Below the pieces are notes generated by a model. That model saw only the letters and a program-made list of their open reading frames with translations, was not told the origin of the DNA and did not search any database. Positions 5,906-11,814 of a DNA stretch of 14,471 nucleotides are shown piece by piece; the first letter of the stretch is position 1; every line of letters begins with the position of its first letter. A program made the translations under genes and the position numbers. Source of the stretch: B1-G15 sp964346135 (lineage in GTDB: Archaea > Thermoproteota > Bathyarchaeia > Bathyarchaeales > Bathyarchaeaceae); contig CAYFTS010000085.1 in the NCBI GenBank assembly GCA_964346135.1, positions 1 through 14,471 on the forward strand, given 5' to 3'.

Positions 5906-6316
5906 TCAAGCCTGGAGATTCCAGCTTACGACTTCGGTTGGAGTTATCACAAGAATATGGTCACTTCCTTCATGAATTGGATAACTCTCCTCCCACTTCG
6001 GGTACTTCTTGTAGATAAGGTCGCGTCCAATTTGATGAAGCTTGCCTTTCACCACAAACTCTGCTTTCCCAGTCACCATCATTCCTCGGAAATCCCCCCA
6101 CCTAATGAACTCGTCGACAGCAAATGCAACCTTCGGATTTTCCTTTATATTTCTGGCTTTCTTTGAATCAAAGCCGGTGTTCAAGTAAATCCTCTCCTCG
6201 TCACAAGCATAACACAACGGAATCACATGAGGAACTTGATTTCTCGAAATAGTAGCTAACCTGCCCACCTGCTGCCTCTCAAGAAACTTCAACTCTTCAC
6301 GTGAAAAATTCTCCAA
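5906..6316 (-). CDS. Pyridoxamine 5'-phosphate oxidase family (PPOX) flavin/F420-type protein
   Basis: The start is TTG at 6316, chosen for GGTGAG four bases before it. The 136 residues follow the small split-barrel FMN/F420-binding fold: LERQQVGRLATIS (12-24), PHVIPLCYACDEERIYLNT (29-47), KKARNIKENPKVAFAVDE (52-69), then GMMVTGKAEFV (78-88). These are the positions where the family binds the cofactor phosphate and ring. Members reduce or oxidise small substrates or bind cofactor without known activity; which one applies cannot be said. It has its own upstream palindrome (copy B). Such a gene is not typical of archaeal viruses and is best seen as cargo. Confidence 0.85.
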   Translation of the reverse strand: MENFSREELKFLERQQVGRLATISRNQVPHVIPLCYACDEERIYLNTGFDSKKARNIKENPKVAFAVDEFIRWGDFRGMMVTGKAEFVVKGKLHQIGRDLIYKKYPKWEESYPIHEGSDHILVITPTEVVSWNLQA

Positions 6317-6399
6317 TCAACTCACCAAACAGGGGTATGCGTGAGAGCATTAAAAATCTTGCGCCGGAACATGTTACTTCAACATTCTACTTCTATTTC

Positions 6400-6418
6400 G
6401 ATATGCAGTATGCATATC
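6400..6418. promoter_or_regulatory. Element palindrome copy B (perfect, 8-bp arms)
   Basis: GATATGCA-GTA-TGCATATC, the best of the three copies, 84-102 bases before the PPOX start. A TATA-like TTTTTAAT on minus (about 6353-6346) lies between it and the gene. The stretch 6317-6497 otherwise shows no gene. Confidence 0.65.
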
Positions 6419-6497
6419 AAAAAAGGAAAAGTTGAGATTCAGCTAAACAGGTTATGGATAAAACACACAAAACAACTTGAAAATAAGCAAACGGTCT

Positions 6498-6860
6498 TTA
6501 ACCATTCAGGATTATCCCGACTTCCTTTGCTCTGTTAATGACTGCTGTGTAATCAATAAGCAAAGAACTCCAAAGTGTCTGAGGTATGCAAATTGTTCCA
6601 TTGTCCATTCGATAGTAATCCATCCATTCAGGGTCTTTACCAAATGGGTGATTAAAAGCTGGATCTAAAACGATCCAATTGTTTCCATATTCTGTGTATT
6701 CATTGAGTTGAATCAAGGTACCATTGTATTCGAAATCATTTCTTACTACGCAGAAGACATGATACAGACCTTCGGATCCATATGTTTCTAAGTTTTCGTC
6801 ATGTATAATGCATAGGGCAGTCTCATACCCATTTGATTCCAAAAGAAATGAGAGTGCCAT
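6498..6860 (-). CDS. Transglutaminase-like protein, C-terminal part (separated by a frameshift)
   Basis: This frame carries the catalytic His in GLYHVFCVV and the Asp in WIVLDPAF, the second and third members of the Cys-His-Asp triad of transglutaminase-like (papain-fold) proteins. Upstream of the first ATG (6860) the frame continues open and reads R-F-G-D-C-E-D-Q-A, which is the catalytic Cys motif (Cys codon 6875-6873). So the ATG start is an artefact and the real gene begins at 7407. A one-base shift at about 6886-6889 (GGTTAGG where GGTAGG would keep the frame) breaks the two parts. Together they would give about 303 residues. Confidence 0.8.
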   Translation of the reverse strand: MALSFLLESNGYETALCIIHDENLETYGSEGLYHVFCVVRNDFEYNGTLIQLNEYTEYGNNWIVLDPAFNHPFGKDPEWMDYYRMDNGTICIPQTLWSSLLIDYTAVINRAKEVGIILNG

Positions 6861-6885
6861 AGCTTGATCCTCACAGTCTCCAAAC

Positions 6886-7407
6886 CTAACCAGTCAGAGT
6901 TTCAACAGGAAAGCGTGCAAACCCATTTGTATCATTCAAGTAAGTAACGAAATTATTCGTCAATTCATAGATTGTTTGCATTCTATTCATGTTTGAGTTT
7001 GGCAATCCTATGTCAGTGAGAGACCTGTTTATGTAGTCTTGAAAGTTTGTGGCAAGTTCTGCTGTTAGGTTTTTGCATAATATACCCGCTGTACTGTTGA
7101 ATTCCGCACAACGTTGACCGTAACTATAGTTTCCAAGATCGTGGAGCACTTCAGTAGCATAAAACAAAAGCCAACCAGAATCTCCCTTGTTCGTAAACTC
7201 TTGACTTTTGTGTCTTCTTATTCTCTCATAATGTTCATCCAGCCCTTTGGGCATCACCAGAGTTTGATCAAAAAGTGTTTTCATGTACTCGTCATGTAAC
7301 GCGTCATAGGCCCTATTCACAATACTATTTTCGATTATCAGATAGGTTATCGTAGCTGGTAGGCAAATAATGAGCACCGCAACAATCGCGAAAAGCTTTT
7401 TGGTCAT
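6886..7407 (-). CDS. Secreted transglutaminase-like protein, N-terminal part (ends at a frameshift)
   Basis: ATG at 7407 follows GGGTG six bases upstream; the longer GTG start at 7416 is less likely. Residues 5-26 form a signal peptide or membrane anchor, so the enzyme faces outside. The remainder is the helical front part of a transglutaminase-like domain, ending in F-P-V-E-T-L-T-G, the usual sequence right before the G-D-C-E-D catalytic Cys motif. The frame stops at TAG (6888-6886) exactly there. Family members act as proteases or cross-linkers; activity here needs the frame to be intact. A TATA box TTAATAAATA (7452-7443) and palindrome copy C lie upstream. Confidence 0.8.
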   Translation of the reverse strand: MTKKLFAIVAVLIICLPATITYLIIENSIVNRAYDALHDEYMKTLFDQTLVMPKGLDEHYERIRRHKSQEFTNKGDSGWLLFYATEVLHDLGNYSYGQRCAEFNSTAGILCKNLTAELATNFQDYINRSLTDIGLPNSNMNRMQTIYELTNNFVTYLNDTNGFARFPVETLTG

Positions 7408-7481
7408 AATCAACACCCATTTTGGATTGAAGTAATCCTTAGGTATTTATTAAGTAAATTGGTCTCCCGCTTCCACCAATT

Positions 7482-7498
7482 ATATGCAGTATGCAGAT
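7482..7498. promoter_or_regulatory. Element palindrome copy C
   Basis: ATATGCA-GTA-TGCAGAT, one mismatch from a perfect palindrome, 75-91 bases before the transglutaminase-like start and about 30 bases beyond its TATA box. Same arms and spacer as copy B. Confidence 0.6.
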
Positions 7499-7520
7499 GC
7501 TCTCGGTAACAGTCGTTAAA

Positions 7521-7578
7521 GCATAACAAAGTATGAAACCAACTTCCAAACCTTACACTACGCATAGCGCATAACAAA
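7521..7578. repeat. Short direct repeat GCATAACAAA, two copies
   Basis: GCATAACAAA occurs at 7521-7530 and 7569-7578, in the gap between the integrase end and the transglutaminase-like gene, the second within CGCATAGCGCATAAC. The role is unknown; chance is possible. Confidence 0.3.
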
Positions 7579-7591
7579 AAAAGAATGGAGG

Positions 7592-8479
7592 TTAGTTCAG
7601 AACTGACAACCCTGCTTTGTCGTAGATTCTCTTGAGCCTCTGTAATCTTTTCCCTGTGTAGTGTTTTGCTAGGACGTTTCTCGGAGCCCTTCCTTGGAAC
7701 ACATCTACATAACGATCTGGAACACCAAGTTCACCCATTTCGGTAGAAAACCAGACTCTCAAATGCTTAGATGTTAACCCGGCTCTTCGCCAAATCTCGC
7801 GCCATTTTCTATCACTGATTACGAACACTCTAGGATCTTTGTCACCATCTCTCTCTTGGTGATACTTCTTCAGCCACTTTTTCGCTTCCTCATTATAGAA
7901 CGTGACACTGCTACGTTTCTTTCGAGTGAAATGCTGTGGAATCACCGTTCTGAGTTTAGAGTTAACCTTATCCTTCGTTAAACTTAGAATCTCACCTTTC
8001 CTCAGACCAGTAGTGGCTGTGAAAAGGTAGATCGCCTTGGACTTCGCATCCTTCTGAGCCCTAAACCCATTTCTCACTTGTTTCTTTGTAGGAGCTTCAG
8101 TTTGAGCTATTTCATCTACCGGACACATTTTGAACGAAGCTATCAATCTCGGTCTATTCAAGAAGTCTCTAACAAACCTACGCAGCGCAGTCAACTGTCC
8201 ATTATAGGTTTTGGGAGCTTTTCCAAGATAGCTTTTCAAGTATGCGCTAACTGTTTCGTAACTAACCATGTTATTAGAAGCTCTTAGAAACCTCGCTATG
8301 TCCTCAACGGTATGGGTTGCTGTAGAAGGTCTAAGCCTCATGTTAACTCTGAGAAATTCTTTGAACTGCGACAACTCGGTGAAGCGGAGGTTAACATTAG
8401 AGAGGCTGCTGAGAGGCAATAGTGCCGGTTCTGACGTTGGCATCGTCGAGGTCCGGGGTTCAAATCCCCGCCCGTCCAC
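7592..8479 (-). CDS. Int(C): catalytic part of the split tyrosine recombinase (SSV-type integrase)
   Basis: The frame starts inside attR (GTG at 8479; the first 16 residues are att-encoded) and runs 295 residues. Residues about 37-105 are the core-binding helices; 125-295 are the catalytic domain with R160 (TGLRKGE), K187/K188 in the beta hairpin (TRKKR), K238-x-x-R241 (KHLR, with Lys where bacterial enzymes have His, as in SSV-type enzymes) and nucleophile Y274 (AKHY). All are present, so the enzyme could work once the gene is rejoined. In the integrated form it has no visible ribosome site or own promoter, so it is probably silent or made as a shortened form. Rejoined to Int(N) it would be about 360 residues, a usual length for this family. 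Confidence 0.9.
   Translation of the reverse strand: MDGRGFEPRTSTMPTSEPALLPLSSLSNVNLRFTELSQFKEFLRVNMRLRPSTATHTVEDIARFLRASNNMVSYETVSAYLKSYLGKAPKTYNGQLTALRRFVRDFLNRPRLIASFKMCPVDEIAQTEAPTKKQVRNGFRAQKDAKSKAIYLFTATTGLRKGEILSLTKDKVNSKLRTVIPQHFTRKKRSSVTFYNEEAKKWLKKYHQERDGDKDPRVFVISDRKWREIWRRAGLTSKHLRVWFSTEMGELGVPDRYVDVFQGRAPRNVLAKHYTGKRLQRLKRIYDKAGLSVLN
8433..8479 (+). repeat. attR: 47-bp core copy of the tRNA-Ala 3' part
   Basis: Perfect copy of 4121-4167, without the 5' half of a tRNA, so it is not a tRNA gene. It marks the right end of the element and encodes the first residues of Int(C) on minus. Confidence 0.92.
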
Positions 8480-8579
8480 TGAACTTTTTTTGCCAAAAAA
8501 GATGTAGCCAAAAGAAGTTGTTGTAATATAGATTTCGGCGTCATAACCTATTTTTATTCTTAGTATTAAAACAAAAGGT

Positions 8580-9116
8580 GTGAGGAAAAAAGAGATGGTT
8601 GACTCATCTAAGGATGAAATGGAAAAGCTTCAGAAGTTAAGAACTGAATTGGAGAGTAGACTAGCAGCGATTGAGGAAGAACAAAAGACTGTGGAAGAAG
8701 AGACAAAGGTACTTAGAGAAAAAACGGCAATTCGAGAGTTGGAGAGAAAGATGAGGGAAAAACAGGATGCACTTGCTAATCTTCGCATTGAGAAAAAGGA
8801 ACTAGAAGATAAACTGAAATCACCAAATAAAAAGGAACTAGAAAATACATTTAAAGCGTCAAATAAATTGTCAATTTCCGAGGCCATCCAGAAAACGAAA
8901 GAAGAAATAGAAAAGAAGAAAAACATGCTGGAAACGGAGAAAGAAGAACAGTCGAAGGTAATCTGGAAAAAAGATGAACAAACACCTGAAGACAAGGAAC
9001 CACAAGAAGAGGAAGGTAAGGAACAGCAAGAAGATGAAGGTAAGGAACAGCAAGAAGATGAAGACAAGGAACCATCGGAAGAGCAAGAGAAGAAGAAAAA
9101 ACTAAAATTCTTTTAG
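8580..9116 (+). CDS. Coiled-coil protein with acidic octapeptide-repeat tail
   Basis: GTG at 8580 gives 178 residues; ATG at 8595 with GAGG about nine bases before is equally good. Residues about 10-80 and 95-125 are strongly charged heptad-like coiled coil. Residues 138-169 are four 8-residue repeats: DKEPQEEE, GKEQQEDE, GKEQQEDE, DKEPSEEQ, followed by a basic KKKKLKFF end. No signal peptide or membrane segment. It is the first chromosomal gene beyond attR. A TATA-like TATTTTTATT lies about 30 bases upstream. It looks like a structural or scaffold protein; no family is recognised. Confidence 0.7.
   Translation: MRKKEMVDSSKDEMEKLQKLRTELESRLAAIEEEQKTVEEETKVLREKTAIRELERKMREKQDALANLRIEKKELEDKLKSPNKKELENTFKASNKLSISEAIQKTKEEIEKKKNMLETEKEEQSKVIWKKDEQTPEDKEPQEEEGKEQQEDEGKEQQEDEDKEPSEEQEKKKKLKFF
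8991..9086 (+). repeat. 24-bp coding tandem repeat, four units
   Basis: Units at 8991-9014, 9015-9038, 9039-9062 and 9063-9086. The middle two are identical (GGTAAGGAACAGCAAGAAGA followed by TGAA); the outer two differ at several bases. The identity suggests recent duplication, and the number may vary between strains. Confidence 0.8.
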
Positions 9117-9142
9117 AGAAACTACCACCAACTATAACCTCT

Positions 9143-9274
9143 AAGAATTAAAGTTCTTACTATTTATCCCCATTCATGAGGTTAACCCTAAATAAAAAAA
9201 AGAAAAGTTAATTGAGAACTTCAAGAGTCGTCTTACTAAAAATTCGCTTCAACCTCACTTACATGAGAGGTTGA
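9143..9274. other. Gene-free stretch with two inverted repeats
   Basis: AAGAA-TTAAAG-TTCTT (about 9143-9158) follows the coiled-coil gene, and TCAACCTC-(10)-GAGGTTGA (9249-9256 with 9267-9274) is an 8-bp stem before the convergent DUF5752 gene end. Either could end transcription. I see no gene between 9117 and 9318. Confidence 0.35.
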
Positions 9275-9318
9275 GAAGGCTGAAGTTGTTCTACTAAAGG
9301 TTTATGAACGTAGCAGTT

Positions 9319-9735
9319 TCAGCGCTTAAGAGGTTTAGCGTGTCGCTTTTTAAGGAGGCTACTGTTGAGTTCTTCTAACCGCTTTTTTGATACTTTATAT
9401 ATCCGATTTCTCAGTTTTTCTTCAGATTTTGTTTTCTTTATGTTACTGATTCTTTTAGCGAGTTTTGGGTCATGTAAAGTTTCTTTAGCCCATCTCTCAA
9501 AGTCTTGGCGGTCGAAATGGAAGATTATCGATTTTTTGTCGACGGTTTTCGTCATCTCGCAGAATTCCGCTAGGCTAGAAGCAGATTTCCCTGTATACCT
9601 GTCTATGTCTTCGAAGAAATAAAATGCTTCATTCTCAGGAAGTGTTCGCAAAACCTTTGTAGCATTCGGTTTTCCAGCGCGAGGTTGCATATTTTTCACC
9701 ATTCTTAGTGGAATCTCTGAGTTGGCTAAAAACAT
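9319..9735 (-). CDS. DUF5752 family protein
   Basis: The stretch 28-101 (VLRTLPENEAFYFFEDI, then YTGKSASSLAEF, then KSIIFHFDRQDFERWAKETL and DPKLAKRI) fits the small helical DUF5752 domain that is common in archaea: an aromatic F-Y-F-F start, a G-x-S-A-S-S-L turn, and an F-H-x-x-R-x-D-F-x-x-W helix. The tail (102-138) is very basic (KKTKSEEKLRNRIYKVSKKR), suggesting nucleic acid contact. The function of the domain is not established. Start is ATG at 9735; M12 (MVKNMQP) is an alternative. No ribosome site is seen for either. Confidence 0.75.
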   Translation of the reverse strand: MFLANSEIPLRMVKNMQPRAGKPNATKVLRTLPENEAFYFFEDIDRYTGKSASSLAEFCEMTKTVDKKSIIFHFDRQDFERWAKETLHDPKLAKRISNIKKTKSEEKLRNRIYKVSKKRLEELNSSLLKKRHAKPLKR

Positions 9736-9876
9736 TATGAACTATGAATGCAGATTCACTGTATGTTTATGTAGTTTATCTTTTTTTAACAAAGGTAAAA
9801 ACTGAGTGAACCAAAGAATAGGGTTATCCATGTTAGAACAGCATGTCAATTATAGAAGTCTAAATAATCGTCTACG

Positions 9877-10254
9877 CTAGAATATGCTTCCGATAAACGA
9901 CTGAATACCCAGCAAGCTGGAAGCAAATACTGATATGATTACAATTCCGCCTATCAGAAGTATGTTTTTTCGTGTCATAGGAAAAGAAGGCGAAGATTCT
10001 TTGGTTACAGCTGTGATTTCATATTGCAAAATCTCCTCATTGGTGGCGTCAATCTCCACAGTGGCGGTTTGCTTTTTCAGTCCAACTTCTATAACATATT
10101 TTTCCTCTTGGAGAGAAGCTTTTATCGGTTTAAGACCATGCTTGTGTCCAAGTCTCTTCAAGAATTCAGTTGCTATCAAGGTTACTTCTTCAGCGTTCAG
10201 AGGTCGAGTTTCCTCTTCTTCTTCGTATGTCTCCTCCTCGTCAGCAATTGACAT
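9877..10254 (-). CDS. Tail-anchored small protein with PepSY-like domain
   Basis: The 125 residues comprise a very acidic start (5-15), an alpha/beta segment (22-83) with a helix ATEFLKRLGHKHGLKP, then two beta strands and EEILQYEI, resembling a PepSY-type fold, and one membrane segment at the C-terminal end (97-118). The bulk is probably cytoplasmic, since the membrane segment is last and preceded by Arg-Lys. ATG at 10254; a T-rich/TAAATA box about 30-40 bases upstream. The PepSY resemblance is weak; role unknown. Confidence 0.6.
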   Translation of the reverse strand: MSIADEEETYEEEEETRPLNAEEVTLIATEFLKRLGHKHGLKPIKASLQEEKYVIEVGLKKQTATVEIDATNEEILQYEITAVTKESSPSFPMTRKNILLIGGIVIISVFASSLLGIQSFIGSIF

Positions 10255-10460
10255 AAGGTTTAGTCTCCAAATGTGTCTGCTGACTAATGTATTTAAAAAA
10301 AGCCGTGTGTATTACGTGAAACTAACACCCAACTGCAGAATAATTCTGAGATCGCTGGTTTAAATGCTGTCAATTCATTGTTTATGTTTGCCCGAGTCAA
10401 TCACAATCTTGAAATATGGAAAGTTTGTGAAGGTGAGTGTGTTGTGGAAGGTGGCTAGGT

Positions 10461-10877
10461 TTGTCTTCTAAGAAAGAAGGGAATTTAATCGTTTTCAGAT
10501 TTGAAGACGGAAAAGATGTCATTGGAAGTTTGAAGCGGATTGCAAAAGAGTATAAGATTCGGTCAGGAATAATCATCAATGGAATTGGAATGCTCCGCAA
10601 CTTTGAAATCAGCTTCTATTCTCGTGAGAAAGCGGGATATGTAACAAAAAAATTCAACGAAGCCGTGGAACTTCTATCTCTCTCAGGCAACATTTCACTA
10701 CGCAATGATGAAACTTTCTTCCATTTGCATGTGGCTTTAGCGAAGGAAGACACAAATGCGCTTGGAGGACACTTGAAAAAAGCAACGGTGCACAACACCC
10801 TCGAAGGCGCTGTCGTTAAGTTCTCTGAAATAAAGCTCACGAGAGATCCGGAAACTCGAATCCTCTCCATATCGTAA
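10461..10877 (+). CDS. PPC/DUF296 domain protein
   Basis: Start chosen as TTG at 10461 because GGAAGGTGG lies just before it; the GTG at 10437 would add eight residues made from that very ribosome site. The protein is one PPC (plant and prokaryote conserved, DUF296) domain: FRFEDGKDVIGSLKRIAKEY, GIIINGIGMLRNFEI, then FHLHVAL and ALGGHL, with the His residues that bind metal in structures of the family. Archaeal members form trimers and are of unsettled function; plant members join to AT-hook DNA-binding parts. It is the first gene of a plus-strand run with the deacetylase (29 bases apart). Confidence 0.85.
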   Translation: MSSKKEGNLIVFRFEDGKDVIGSLKRIAKEYKIRSGIIINGIGMLRNFEISFYSREKAGYVTKKFNEAVELLSLSGNISLRNDETFFHLHVALAKEDTNALGGHLKKATVHNTLEGAVVKFSEIKLTRDPETRILSIS

Positions 10878-10906
10878 TGGGCGTTAGAAAAAGGTGAGGG
10901 AATATA

Positions 10907-11737
10907 TTGGTTAATATGCCTTCTGACATGACTTGTGCAGTCTGCCTTACTGTTGATTTTGATGCTATATCTGTCTGGTTAAGCTGGAAGGAAAAGTCGC
11001 CCACGTCTATCTCGAGGGGCGAGTTTGGAGCTCGCGTTGGCATATGGAGAATCTTGAGTCTACTAGACAAACATGATGTGAAGACCACGTTTTTCGTGCC
11101 TGGACACACTGCAGACACTTATCCCGAAATAGTGAAGAAGATACATGAAAAAGGACATGAGATTGCCCATCACGGTTACTGCCACGAGAGTCCAGCAGAC
11201 CTCAAGTATGAAGAAGAGGTTGCCATATTGGATAAGGGGATAAGTTCTCTAAAAGCTATTACAGGAAAACGTCCTTTAGGCTATCGTTCTCCAAGCTGGG
11301 AGATAAGTACAAACACTTTGAAACTGTTACTCGAACGTGACTTCATCTACGACAGCAGCCTAATGGCTGAAGACTTCACACCATACAAATGTAGAATCGG
11401 CGACAAAGCTTCGATAACAAAACCCTTTAAATTTGGTCGAGAAAGCCGCCTGTTGGAGATTCCAGTCGCATGGAATCTTGACGACTGGCCTCTCTTTGAA
11501 TACGAAGAATCTGGTGGTTTGTCGGCTCCTTCTAAAGTTTATGAAATATGGGTTGGAGACTTCGACTACATGTACAAAAATGTGAAAAATGGAGTTTTCA
11601 CTCTTACCCTACACCCGCAAGTGATTGGTCGAGGCCATAGAATCGTGGTGTTAGAGAAACTTATCAAGTACATCAAGAGTTGCCCAAATGTCTGGTTTGC
11701 ACGAATGATAGATGTAGCGAAAGCATGGAAACACTAG
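10907..11737 (+). CDS. Polysaccharide deacetylase family protein
   Basis: TTG at 10907 is set by GGTGAGG seven bases upstream; ATG at 10916 is a fallback. NodB-fold motifs are present: T-V-D-F-D (15-19, catalytic base and metal Asp), H89-x3-H93 (HGYCH, metal ligands), Y126-R127-S-P-S-W (motif 3), and LTLHPQ (H236, general acid). There is no signal peptide, and motif spacing resembles the cytoplasmic PuuE/HpPgdA-like branch rather than secreted chitin deacetylases. It removes acetyl or related groups from a sugar or amide; the exact substrate is unknown. It is followed by an M28 peptidase, perhaps as part of the same unit. Confidence 0.88.
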   Translation: MVNMPSDMTCAVCLTVDFDAISVWLSWKEKSPTSISRGEFGARVGIWRILSLLDKHDVKTTFFVPGHTADTYPEIVKKIHEKGHEIAHHGYCHESPADLKYEEEVAILDKGISSLKAITGKRPLGYRSPSWEISTNTLKLLLERDFIYDSSLMAEDFTPYKCRIGDKASITKPFKFGRESRLLEIPVAWNLDDWPLFEYEESGGLSAPSKVYEIWVGDFDYMYKNVKNGVFTLTLHPQVIGRGHRIVVLEKLIKYIKSCPNVWFARMIDVAKAWKH

Positions 11738-11814
11738 TTGCTTTAGAATCCAGCTTAGGCGTAACTATTATATTTTCTGAGCTAGAACCTCAGTGAGACA
11801 CAAGGTGAACTGAA

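Larger units (their letters stand above)
4121..8479. mobile_element. Integrated element at tRNA-Ala with split SSV-type integrase
   Basis: A 47-bp perfect direct repeat (4121-4167 and 8433-8479) equals the 3' part of tRNA-Ala plus one base, giving a circular unit of 4312 bp. The integrase gene is split into a first part at the left end and a catalytic part at the right end, the mark of SSV-type archaeal elements. Genes inside: membrane zinc-ribbon protein, HTH ORF, DUF998 membrane protein, PPOX-family flavin protein, transglutaminase-like protein (frameshifted). No replication, capsid or packaging gene is recognisable. It could be a minimal plasmid, a satellite relying on a helper, or a cargo element. 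Three identical-type palindromes link its internal genes to one regulator. Confidence 0.88.

Noticed and set aside
6341..6538. Plus-strand frames between the PPOX and transglutaminase-like genes
   Set aside because: They overlap the palindrome and the opposite gene end, and show no ribosome site or protein-like composition.
8433..8479. Second tRNA-Ala gene at the right end
   Set aside because: Only the 3' part is present; the acceptor 5' strand and D arm are missing. It is attR.
8630..9086. Long minus-strand frames of Ser/Phe/Leu-rich protein
   Set aside because: They are mirrors of the Glu/Lys-rich coiled-coil gene on plus and have no starts or motifs of their own.
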